7,841 bases of DNA, from NCBI GenBank assembly GCA_946537565.1, contig CAMNFW010000093.1, forward strand, positions 1 to 7,841. Reading direction: 5' to 3'. Source of the DNA: an uncultured Ruminococcus sp. (GTDB taxonomy: Bacteria > Bacillota > Clostridia > Oscillospirales > Ruminococcaceae). Below the pieces are notes generated by a model. That model was not told where the DNA came from, did not search any database, and saw nothing but the letters and a program-made list of their open reading frames with translations. Both the position numbers and the translations under genes were made by a program. Positions 1-6,512 of this stretch are shown here, in pieces. Every line of letters starts with the position of its first letter. Position 1 is the stretch's first letter.

Positions 1-1893
1 AACCTTCGCTGCCTTTCCGTTTTCAAAAACAAACAGCATATACCCACTGTAATCTGTCGTAACTACCGCTGCCTTAAGATTCTCTCCTTCGTTGAAGCTC
101 AGCTTTGCAGGCAGGTAATCTCCCATAACACTGGCTTTGGTATCGTCAAAGGCACTGGCTTTGGATTTGTATGCCTGAGCCTGATCGGTGAAGAATATTA
201 TGTCCGTTTTATTCGCCGTTTCAAAGGTCTGCATGATGTAGTCCCCTTCTTTAAGCTTCTGTTCACTGCTCATTCTCAGGGACTGAGGCGTTATCTTCTT
301 GAAATATCCGCTGGCTGATATAAATATATTGACTGGATAATCCGGTATATCGTCGATTTCTTCAAGCTCATCTGCATCTGACTGGTAATAAAACAGCGTC
401 TTCCTCGACTGTGAATAGTTCTTGATCACGTCCTTAAGCTCGTTGACTATGATCTTTCTTACCTTTTTCTTGTCCCGGAGGATATCCTCCATTTCCTCTA
501 TATCCTTTCGCAGCTGATCTATCTCTTCGATCCGCCTGAGAATATACTGCTTGTTGATATTTCTAAGCTTGATCTCTGCTACAAACTCTGCCTGTATCTC
601 GTCTATGCCAAATCCGATCATAAGGTTCGGCACTACGTCTGCTTCGTTCTCTGTCTGACGTATTATCCGTATCGCTTCGTCTATGTCAAGCAGTATCTTG
701 GAAAGTGCTTCAAGAAGATGCAGCTTTTCTTTCTTCTTTTGCAGATCATAATACGTCCTGCGCTTTATACATTCCTCTCTAAAAGCTGTCCACTCTAAAA
801 GTATCTGCCTTACTCCCATAACACGAGGCGTTCCGGCAATCAGTATATTAAAATTGCATGGATAACTGTCCTGCAGCGGTGTAAGACGATAAAGCTTCTG
901 CATCAGCTTGTCCGGGTCTGTGTTTCTCTTAAGATCTATGGCGATCTTAAGTCCGTTGATATCAGTTTCGTCACGAATATATGATATCTCCCGTATCTTT
1001 CCTGCCTTTACCAGCTCGATTATCTTGTCGATTATCGCTTCAACTGTCGTTGTATATGGTATCTGGGTTATTTCTATCAGATTCGATGACTTGTCATAGC
1101 TGTACTTCGCCCTTACCTTTATGCTGCCTCTGCCGGTCTCATATACCTTATTCAGCTCAGCTTCATCATACAGCATCATTCCGCCTCCAGGAAAATCCGG
1201 TCCCTTAAGTGTACTGAGAATGTCATGCTGTGGATCTTTCATCAGGGCGATCGTAGTCTCGCATACCTCTTCCAGATTGAACGGACACACGTTGCTTGCC
1301 ATTGATACCGCTATGCCGGTATTTGAATTTACCAGCACTGTCGGGAATGTCGCCGGCAGAAGTGTCGGCTCCTGCATAGTGTTGTCATAGTTCGGCACAA
1401 AATCTACTGTGTCATGATCTATATCTCTGAACAGCTCATTGCATATCTTCTCCAGCTTAACCTCTGTATATCTTGGTGCTGCAAAGTGCATCTTGCTGGA
1501 ATACTGCTTTCCGAAATTTCCCTTTGAATCTATATACGGATGCAGCAATGCTTCGTTTCCACGGGTCATTCGCACCATTGTCTCATAAATTGCCTGGTCT
1601 CCGTGTGGATTCAGCTTCATTGTCTCGCCCACTACATTCGCTGACTTTGATCGCTCTTTGTCAGGACTTAGCAGTCCCCTTTTATACATCATGTACAGCA
1701 GCTTTCGGTGTGAAGGCTTGAAACCGTCAATTTCCGGAAGCGCTCTTGATATTATTACGCTCATGGCGTATGGCATATAGTTTTTCTTGAGCGTATCAGT
1801 TATTTTTTCACTGACTACGCTTCCGGAGCCTTCAATGTATGCCTCATGCTTGAATGCTGGCTTTTTCTTTGGAGTTTCCTTTTTTCTTGGCAT
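1..1893 (-). CDS. parC: Type IIA DNA topoisomerase subunit A, topoisomerase IV-like (C-terminus cut by window edge)
   Basis: This is the DNA cleavage/religation subunit of an ATP-dependent topoisomerase. It attacks the G-segment through a tyrosine and works with the B subunit encoded at 3370-5385. My translation gives 631 residues, open at the window edge. The winged-helix region is clear: YAMSVIISRALP (about 42-53), NPHGD (95-99), and the catalytic pair Arg141-Tyr142 in APRYTEVKL. Phe183 in ATFPTVLVN sits where E. coli GyrA has its DNA-intercalating Ile174. A tower and charged coiled coil follow (about 365-495). The C-terminal beta-pinwheel starts near 521 (VNIFISASGYFKKIT), and no QRRGGKG-type GyrA box is visible in its first blade, which favours topoisomerase IV over gyrase. 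The start is firm: AAGGAGA lies 8 bases upstream and an in-frame TAA directly precedes the ATG. The gene lies 43 bp after the membrane-protein stop, so the two probably share a transcript. Odd points: Asn95 replaces the first His of HPHGD, and Gln100 replaces the quinolone-contact Ser83. The symbol is tentative; a divergent gyrase-like paralogue is the alternative. Confidence 0.9.
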   Translation of the reverse strand, partial: MPRKKETPKKKPAFKHEAYIEGSGSVVSEKITDTLKKNYMPYAMSVIISRALPEIDGFKPSHRKLLYMMYKRGLLSPDKERSKSANVVGETMKLNPHGDQAIYETMVRMTRGNEALLHPYIDSKGNFGKQYSSKMHFAAPRYTEVKLEKICNELFRDIDHDTVDFVPNYDNTMQEPTLLPATFPTVLVNSNTGIAVSMASNVCPFNLEEVCETTIALMKDPQHDILSTLKGPDFPGGGMMLYDEAELNKVYETGRGSIKVRAKYSYDKSSNLIEITQIPYTTTVEAIIDKIIELVKAGKIREISYIRDETDINGLKIAIDLKRNTDPDKLMQKLYRLTPLQDSYPCNFNILIAGTPRVMGVRQILLEWTAFREECIKRRTYYDLQKKKEKLHLLEALSKILLDIDEAIRIIRQTENEADVVPNLMIGFGIDEIQAEFVAEIKLRNINKQYILRRIEEIDQLRKDIEEMEDILRDKKKVRKIIVNELKDVIKNYSQSRKTLFYYQSDADELEEIDDIPDYPVNIFISASGYFKKITPQSLRMSSEQKLKEGDYIMQTFETANKTDIIFFTDQAQAYKSKASAFDDTKASVMGDYLPAKLSFNEGENLKAAVVTTDYSGYMLFVFENGKAAKV

Positions 1894-1936
1894 TTATAAT
1901 TCTCCTTAATGTTACAACTTTCATCCTGCTTCTGAT

Positions 1937-3268
1937 TCAATTTCTTTTTTGTGTTCCGTTTTTTACCGGTCGTTTGTATTCTGAATACTGTACCGCTATG
2001 CGGTTTTCCGGCTCTGTATCAAAAAGATACAGCACAAGCACAAATATGTATTCTAAAGGCTTCATCAGATAATACACTATATCTGCACGAAGCTGTGTGA
2101 TTATAAGCTTCGACAGCGGATAACCATGCTTGTCATAAAAACTGCGCACCGCCTTGTGAAATCCCGGCAGCCGCTCCATTATAAGGTCTTCAAAAGCATT
2201 TGCCGCAAGCAGCTGACGGTTTACTACTATCACCGTTCCTCTTCTTTTGCCGTATCTCAGCGGTTTTACTATGTTCTTATGTCCTCCTGCCGCTACTGTG
2301 CAAAGATAATGTCCGTCATATTCCAGCGGCGGCGGCGGTGTCTGCTGGGAAAATGTCCAGTCAGCTGTTTCTGTGAATGCCTTTATGAAGCCGTCTGCTC
2401 CCTGTCCCTTCAGGATATAAATCATCTCTATTACAGCTGCTATCGGGAATATCATTCCAAAGGATATCAATGTCATCGACGAGATCTTTGTCATGAGCTT
2501 ATGAAGCTTTTCTCCTGCTCTGGAATTGAATACCCTTTCTGTTTCATTGGCTTTCCTTACCTGCTCTTCTATATGATTGCGTATGCTTCTTACCGACATC
2601 GCCAGCAGTGCAGCAAAATACACCCATATCATTGAAAGCTCCAATGTGAAATTTTTCATCATCTGAATGTAGATCAGCAGGGTTATTATAAGCCCTGTCA
2701 ATGTAAAGCCTATTGCCAGCGCTGACACAAGCGGCGGCATTCTCCTCGGAGCAACTCCGCTCAAAATCAGCAGTGCAGCTGCGCTTATCAGTAATATTAT
2801 CCATATTATTCCGCCGTATTCACTGTGAAGTATATTGTGATACTGCCCGGCATATACAGGTTTATAATAGTCAACTCCATATAGATCCATTGAGTATTCC
2901 ACAAGCAGCACTGTATATATAAGTCCCAGCAGTATGGTCGTAAAATCTAAGAAAATACCCTTATTCTCTTTCTCAAAAAGCTTCCGGAGCTGATCTGTAA
3001 GCAGCACTGCCGGCGGATAACAGAAAACTATCAGTATGAAGAGTATTATTCCTATGCCGCTGATGTTCAGCTCATAGCTGAACAGGTCAAAGGTCAGCAG
3101 AAATAACACTGACATCGGTATCGCTGCCAGCATTACCTTTTTCCAGTCACCTTCTCCTTCTTCCCTGCCTCTGAATTCAGACTCCACCATTCCGCTGAGT
3201 ATGAAATATACTATCAGAAATGCAAAGACTGATACAAATAACGTGAATATATTTCCTTTATCAGTCAC
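1937..3268 (-). CDS. Polytopic membrane protein of unknown function (possibly DUF6688-like) between the topoisomerase subunit genes
   Basis: The protein has 443 residues and no recognisable enzyme motif. By eye there are about eight hydrophobic segments near residues 7-27, 45-63, 69-90, 107-126, 152-171, 181-203, 211-227 and 265-286. A mostly soluble C-terminal part follows, with one more hydrophobic stretch at about 398-416. The C-terminal part carries what look like family signature sequences: HYLCTVAAGGHKNIVKPLRYG (320-340, with Cys323 and His330), VVNRQLLAANAFEDL (348-362), and EPENRIAVQY near 419-428. From memory these resemble the uncharacterised DUF6688 family; I could not check this. 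A charged loop (EFRGREEGEGDWKK, 31-44) and a proline run (PPPP, 311-314) separate segments. The GTG start is chosen because GGAGG lies 10 bases upstream and an in-frame TAA blocks extension. A consensus promoter lies just upstream, and the A-subunit gene follows after 43 bp. A role with the topoisomerase is only a guess from gene order. Confidence 0.85.
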   Translation of the reverse strand: MTDKGNIFTLFVSVFAFLIVYFILSGMVESEFRGREEGEGDWKKVMLAAIPMSVLFLLTFDLFSYELNISGIGIILFILIVFCYPPAVLLTDQLRKLFEKENKGIFLDFTTILLGLIYTVLLVEYSMDLYGVDYYKPVYAGQYHNILHSEYGGIIWIILLISAAALLILSGVAPRRMPPLVSALAIGFTLTGLIITLLIYIQMMKNFTLELSMIWVYFAALLAMSVRSIRNHIEEQVRKANETERVFNSRAGEKLHKLMTKISSMTLISFGMIFPIAAVIEMIYILKGQGADGFIKAFTETADWTFSQQTPPPPLEYDGHYLCTVAAGGHKNIVKPLRYGKRRGTVIVVNRQLLAANAFEDLIMERLPGFHKAVRSFYDKHGYPLSKLIITQLRADIVYYLMKPLEYIFVLVLYLFDTEPENRIAVQYSEYKRPVKNGTQKRN

Positions 3269-3278
3269 CGCTGATACA

Positions 3279-3283
3279 CCTCC
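3279..3283 (-). promoter_or_regulatory. Ribosome binding site deciding a GTG start
   Basis: GGAGG on the minus strand ends 10 bases before the GTG at 3268. No ATG exists in frame between this site and the upstream in-frame TAA, so the membrane-protein gene almost certainly starts at GTG. Confidence 0.75.
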
Positions 3284-3296
3284 GTGATTTTTTTAC

Positions 3297-3325
3297 ATTA
3301 TATCACAGATAGCATTATTTGTCAA
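3297..3325 (-). promoter_or_regulatory. Consensus sigma-A promoter for the membrane protein and subunit A genes
   Basis: On the minus strand a perfect TTGACA (3320-3325) is followed by a 17-base spacer and a perfect TATAAT (3297-3302), with TG one base before the -10 (extended -10). Transcription should start near 3290, giving a leader of about 22 bases that contains the GGAGG site. It lies in the 101-bp AT-rich gap after the B-subunit gene. It therefore gives the membrane protein and A subunit a strong promoter of their own, besides any read-through from upstream. Confidence 0.85.
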
Positions 3326-3369
3326 TATCATTTTATTGTTTTTCAATAATATTTTTTTGAATTTCAAAA

Positions 3370-5385
3370 TCAACTTATGTCCGCCAGCTCCAGATAATCT
3401 GCTCCGTATTCCGATATATATTCCTTTCGTCCCTGAAGATCATCTCCCAGAAGCATCTCAAATACCTCCGCTGATTCCTTGATATCTTCTGCTGTTACCT
3501 TTATCAGCCTTCGGGTGTCCGGATTCATCGTGGTCAGACTCATCATGTCAGGCTCGTTCTCACCAAGTCCTTTTGAACGCTGAATCGTATGCTTCTTGTC
3601 CCCTATAAGATCAAGTATCCGCTGCTTCTCCTGCTCAGTATATGCAAAATATGTCTTTTCCTTTGTATTTATCTCAAACAGCGGTGATTCCGCTATATAT
3701 ACATATCCCTGCTCGATCAGTGTCGGTGTGAGCCGGTATAGCATCGTCAGTATCAGTGTGCGTATCTGAAATCCGTCTACGTCTGCATCTGTACATATAA
3801 CTATCTTGCTCCAGCGGAAATTGTTTATATCAAAGGTCGAAAGCTCCTTGTTTGCCTTCGTGTTTACCTCTACTCCGCAGCCAAGCACTTTTATCAGATC
3901 TGTTATTATCTCGCTTTTGAATATCTTCGCATATTCCGCTTTAAGACAGTTCAGTATCTTTCCCCTGACCGGTATCACCGCCTGAAATTCTGCGTCCCTG
4001 GCAAGCTTTACTGAACCCAGCGCTGAATCTCCCTCAACTATATATATCTCCCGCCTTGTTACATCCTTCGTCCGGCAGTCTACAAACTTCTCTACCATGT
4101 TCGCAAGGTCTATCGTTCCTGTCAGCTTTTTCTTGACGTTCTGTCTTACCCTCTCTGCGTTTTCACGGCTCCGCTTGTTGATAAGCACCTGCTCTGCTAT
4201 CTTCTGCGCTTCATCTGGATTCTCTATAAAGTATATCTCCAGCTGATGCCGCAAAAATTCAGTCATGGCTTCATATATGAATTTGTTCGTGATCGCCTTT
4301 TTGGTCTGGTTCTCATATGATGTCTGCGTCGAAAACGATGAGGATACAAGTACAAGACATTCTTCTATATCATTATAATTTATCTTTCCTTCGTTTTTCT
4401 GGTAACCGTTTACAGACTTGATATATGTGTCTATCTGCGCTGTAAATGCTCTTTTTACTGCATTCAGCGGCGATCCGCCATGCTCAAGAAAACTGGAATT
4501 GTGATAATACTCCGTAAGCTTTACTTTGTTTGAAAATGTCAGCGCTACGTCAAGCTTGACCTTATATTCAGGCTTGTCTGCTCTGTCCCGTCCTCTTTTT
4601 TCAGCTGTCCAGTGCTGTATCGAGGTCATCGAGTTTTCCCCTGCTATTTCCTTTACATAGTCTGTTATGCCGTTTTCGTAGATAAACTCAGTCTCATCAA
4701 AGTCTCCTGCCTGATTCTCTGAACGATACACAAATAGTATATTCGGATTGACTACCGCCTGACGCTTAAGTACATCGTAAAAATATTCATCATCTACTAC
4801 TATATCTGTGAATACATCAAGATCAGGTCTCCAGCGTGTCTTCGTTCCTGTCTGCTTCTTCTTGCATGGCTCCTTCTTTAGTCCGCCTACGTTTTCTCCT
4901 TTTTCAAAATGCAGCCCATACCTGAATCCGTCCCGTATTATCTCTACGTCCATGAATTCCGAGGAAAACTGCGTCGCACATAATCCAAGTCCGTTCAGTC
5001 CCAGTGAGTATTCATAGGATTCTGCTGAATCATCATATTTTCCGCCTGCATATAACTCACAATATACCAGCTCCCAGTTGTAGCGCTGCTCGTTATTGTT
5101 AAAATCTACAGGACAGCCTCTTCCAAAATCCTCAACCTCTATATCATTATTCCTGTAGTGCGTTATGATTATTCTATTTCCATAACCCTCTCTCGCTTCA
5201 TCTATAGAGTTGGATATAACCTCAAATATTGAATGCTTGCAGCCTTCAAGACCGTCTGATCCAAATATTACCGCCGGACGCTTTCTTACCTTGTCTGCGC
5301 CCTTTAGCATTGTTATACTGTCATTGCCATAATCCTTTTTCTTTGCCATTTTCGTCAGCCGCAGATTCGCAGCCTCTCCTTTCAT
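3370..5385 (-). CDS. parE: Type IIA DNA topoisomerase subunit B, ParE/GyrB-like ATPase with TOPRIM domain
   Basis: This ATPase subunit drives strand passage and supplies the TOPRIM metal site to the A subunit. Domains in order: GHKL ATPase (about 20-240), with Glu55, Asn59 and Asp62 in FEVISNSIDEA, DFGRG at 86-90 and a lid glycine motif SLGLNGLG (127-134); transducer (about 250-420), with the QTK loop at 360-362; TOPRIM (about 446-560), with EGDSALG (451-457), PVRGK, and the acidic DADVDG (533-538); and a C-terminal GLGENEPD (606-613) ending near 671. The length suits a short Gram-positive GyrB/ParE. Core catalytic residues are kept, but DNGRG has become DFGRG, GGLHGVG has become LGLNGLG, and DGAHI has become DGFQI. 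The start is uncertain: the ATG at 5385 has only weak Shine-Dalgarno pairing, while the ATG at 5349 (MAKKKDYGN, which I recall as the usual family N-terminus) has its nearest AGGAG-type site 23 bases away. The promoter at 5446-5474 lies upstream. Gyrase versus topoisomerase IV is not settled from this subunit alone. Confidence 0.92.
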   Translation of the reverse strand: MKGEAANLRLTKMAKKKDYGNDSITMLKGADKVRKRPAVIFGSDGLEGCKHSIFEVISNSIDEAREGYGNRIIITHYRNNDIEVEDFGRGCPVDFNNNEQRYNWELVYCELYAGGKYDDSAESYEYSLGLNGLGLCATQFSSEFMDVEIIRDGFRYGLHFEKGENVGGLKKEPCKKKQTGTKTRWRPDLDVFTDIVVDDEYFYDVLKRQAVVNPNILFVYRSENQAGDFDETEFIYENGITDYVKEIAGENSMTSIQHWTAEKRGRDRADKPEYKVKLDVALTFSNKVKLTEYYHNSSFLEHGGSPLNAVKRAFTAQIDTYIKSVNGYQKNEGKINYNDIEECLVLVSSSFSTQTSYENQTKKAITNKFIYEAMTEFLRHQLEIYFIENPDEAQKIAEQVLINKRSRENAERVRQNVKKKLTGTIDLANMVEKFVDCRTKDVTRREIYIVEGDSALGSVKLARDAEFQAVIPVRGKILNCLKAEYAKIFKSEIITDLIKVLGCGVEVNTKANKELSTFDINNFRWSKIVICTDADVDGFQIRTLILTMLYRLTPTLIEQGYVYIAESPLFEINTKEKTYFAYTEQEKQRILDLIGDKKHTIQRSKGLGENEPDMMSLTTMNPDTRRLIKVTAEDIKESAEVFEMLLGDDLQGRKEYISEYGADYLELADIS

Positions 5386-5445
5386 TCTTCATTCTTATCG
5401 CTTATCACTGTTCTTTAAAATCAGCTTTAAACAAAAAACAATACT

Positions 5446-5474
5446 ATTATATCATATTTATTCCCAAATTGCAA
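5446..5474 (-). promoter_or_regulatory. Sigma-A promoter for the topoisomerase subunit B gene
   Basis: On the minus strand TTGCAA (5469-5474), a 17-base spacer and TATAAT (5446-5451) form a good sigma-A promoter. TGA directly before the -10 makes it an extended -10. The expected transcription start near 5439 leaves a leader of about 54 bases to the ATG at 5385, or about 90 to the ATG at 5349. Confidence 0.75.
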
Positions 5475-5523
5475 GCCGTGATATCTTTATTTCTAACTGT
5501 GTATTCTATTGCTGTTTACCTCA

Positions 5524-5552
5524 TTGACTAATCCTGCTGCTTATGATATAAT
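5524..5552 (+). promoter_or_regulatory. Sigma-A promoter for surE
   Basis: TTGACT (5524-5529), a 17-base spacer and a perfect TATAAT (5547-5552), again with TGA immediately before the -10. Transcription should begin near 5559, giving surE an unusually long leader of about 146 bases. Confidence 0.75.
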
Positions 5553-5663
5553 CTATTCATAAGCATTCATTTTTTTCCTTACCTACAAATATACTATTCA
5601 CTGTTCTGCTCCCTGTATATCACACGCAGTTATATCATTTCTCTTTACCTTATTAATAAAAGA

Positions 5664-5708
5664 ATGTCAATTATGTTTATTTTCTTGACCGGAGGTTACT
5701 GCCAATGA
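5664..5708 (+). CDS. Possible 14-residue leader ORF overlapping the surE start
   Basis: This tiny frame encodes MSIMFIFLTGGYCQ. Its TGA stop overlaps the surE ATG as ATGA (5705-5708), a layout that allows translational coupling, and it reads through the surE ribosome binding site as codons Gly-Gly. Against it: only weak purine-rich sequence (AAAAGA) precedes its ATG, and frames of this length arise often by chance. It is listed because of its position, not because translation is shown. Confidence 0.15.
   Translation: MSIMFIFLTGGYCQ
5691..5695 (+). promoter_or_regulatory. surE ribosome binding site
   Basis: GGAGG ends 9 bases before the ATG at 5705. This near-ideal spacing fixes the surE start. 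Confidence 0.85.
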
Positions 5709-6418
5709 TTATTCTCATTACTAATGACGACGGTATTTCTTCTGACGGTATTATCCGCCTTGCCCGTGCTGCTGTAAAATTCGGCAGCGTCTGGGTCGTC
5801 GCCCCTCACACCGAAAGAAGTGCCGCCTCCCATAGCATCTCTCTTCATAACAGCATCGACGTTTTTCCCTGCGATTTCCCCGTCGATAACGTTCACGCCT
5901 TTACCTGCTCCGGTACTCCCAGCGACTGCGTTCGTGTGGGCTGCCTCAATATCATGCCGGTAAAACCTGACGCTGTTCTCTCTGGCATTAACTTCGGCTA
6001 CAATGCCGCTACTGATATTCAGTATTCCGCAACCTGCGGCGCTGCCTTTGAAGGTGCCTTTCAGAGTATCCCAAGCATCGCCCTCTCTGAACAGGCTGTA
6101 AGCTGCCATGAGGTCACCGATCATTACCTGGATATTGTTTTATCCCAGTATCTCGGCAAAAAACTCCCCTTCGGGCAGATCTACAATATCAATTTCCCAG
6201 GCTGCCCCCTAAATATGTGCAATGGTATTATCACCGACAGATCAGTCTCACACGATTCCTTCTACCATGATTCATACATAAAACTTAATGATCTTCCCGG
6301 CGGCGGCGTCCGGCTTATGGTCAGCGGCAAATATAATGAAGATGCCGAGGAAGGTACCGATCTTCGTGCCGTTGTCGAAAAATATGTCTCTGTCAGTATC
6401 GTTAATAATGTTGGTTGA
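5705..6418 (+). CDS. surE: 5'-nucleotidase SurE
   Basis: SurE is a metal-dependent phosphatase that removes phosphate from nucleoside 5'-monophosphates (some members also act on 3'-monophosphates and short polyphosphate). It acts in the cytoplasm as a dimer or tetramer. The 237-residue length is slightly below the usual 245-260. Signatures are complete: ITNDDG at 5-10 with metal ligands Asp8 and Asp9, APHTERSAASHS (33-44) with Ser39, CSGTPSDCV (68-76), and SGINFGYN (93-100) with Asn96 as the fourth ligand. ATDIQYSATCGAAFEGA (102-118) follows, where the usual form is GDDVxYSGTVxAAxEG. The C-terminus keeps the typical pattern TDLRAVVEKYVSVSIV. No signal peptide is seen. The gene stands alone: it diverges from the topoisomerase block and converges on the dockerin gene, with its own promoter and a strong downstream hairpin. 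It looks more GC-rich than the dockerin gene beside it. Confidence 0.95.
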   Translation: MIILITNDDGISSDGIIRLARAAVKFGSVWVVAPHTERSAASHSISLHNSIDVFPCDFPVDNVHAFTCSGTPSDCVRVGCLNIMPVKPDAVLSGINFGYNAATDIQYSATCGAAFEGAFQSIPSIALSEQAVSCHEVTDHYLDIVLSQYLGKKLPFGQIYNINFPGCPLNMCNGIITDRSVSHDSFYHDSYIKLNDLPGGGVRLMVSGKYNEDAEEGTDLRAVVEKYVSVSIVNNVG

Positions 6419-6430
6419 TTTCCATAATTA

Positions 6431-6463
6431 AAGCCTCCGCAGTTGTTTTTCCTGCGGAGGCTT
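6431..6463. terminator. Bidirectional rho-independent terminator between convergent genes
   Basis: A perfect 12-bp stem (AAGCCTCCGCAG paired with CTGCGGAGGCTT) encloses a 9-base loop. It starts 12 bases after the surE stop and lies about 50 bases after the dockerin-gene stop. The plus-strand tail is moderately T-rich (TTCTGATTTGTCCCTTTTT). On the minus strand the stem ends in CTT and runs into TAATTATGG, a weaker tail. It most clearly ends surE transcription and probably also blocks antisense read-through in both directions. Confidence 0.85.
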
Positions 6464-6512
6464 CTGATTTGTCCCTTTTTAACCCTTGCCGATCTCTTTG
6501 TGCAGATCAAGA

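Larger units (their letters stand above)
5386..5704. other. Divergent intergenic spacer with two back-to-back promoters
   Basis: This 319-bp AT-rich spacer separates the leftward B-subunit gene from rightward surE. It holds a minus-strand promoter (5446-5474) and a plus-strand promoter (5524-5552) whose -35 boxes are 49 bp apart, so DNA-bound polymerases would sit almost adjacent. The stretch from about 5559 to 5690 is pyrimidine-rich on the plus strand and would be the surE leader. I see no riboswitch, tRNA, terminator or convincing operator palindrome in it. The only coding candidate is a 14-codon mini-ORF at 5664. Confidence 0.7.

Noticed and set aside
908..1721. Several plus-strand open frames of 63-89 codons
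   Set aside because: They lie opposite the clearly coding topoisomerase subunit A and have no family-like sequence.
1894..1936. Out-of-frame ATG upstream of the subunit A start as a leader peptide
   Set aside because: It would give 26 codons overlapping the subunit A start with no conserved character, and the true start has a much better ribosome binding site.
2126..2922. Plus- and minus-strand open frames of 69-169 codons within the membrane-protein gene
   Set aside because: They are alternative-frame readings of the membrane-protein gene, which has a consensus promoter, a ribosome binding site and family-like motifs.
3330..3352. AT-rich hairpin TTATTG/CAATAA after the subunit B gene as a terminator
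   Set aside because: The stem is only 6 bp with almost no G+C. Its T-run follows it on the plus strand, where no gene ends, so it does not fit termination of the leftward gene.
5696..6124. 142-codon minus-strand frame opposite surE
   Set aside because: surE has all its family motifs on the plus strand; the opposite frame is composition-driven and has no recognisable domain.
6491..6508. Small inverted repeat GATCT/AGATC near the dockerin stop
   Set aside because: The arms are only 5 bp with no T-run on the correct side; the hairpin at 6431-6463 explains termination far better.
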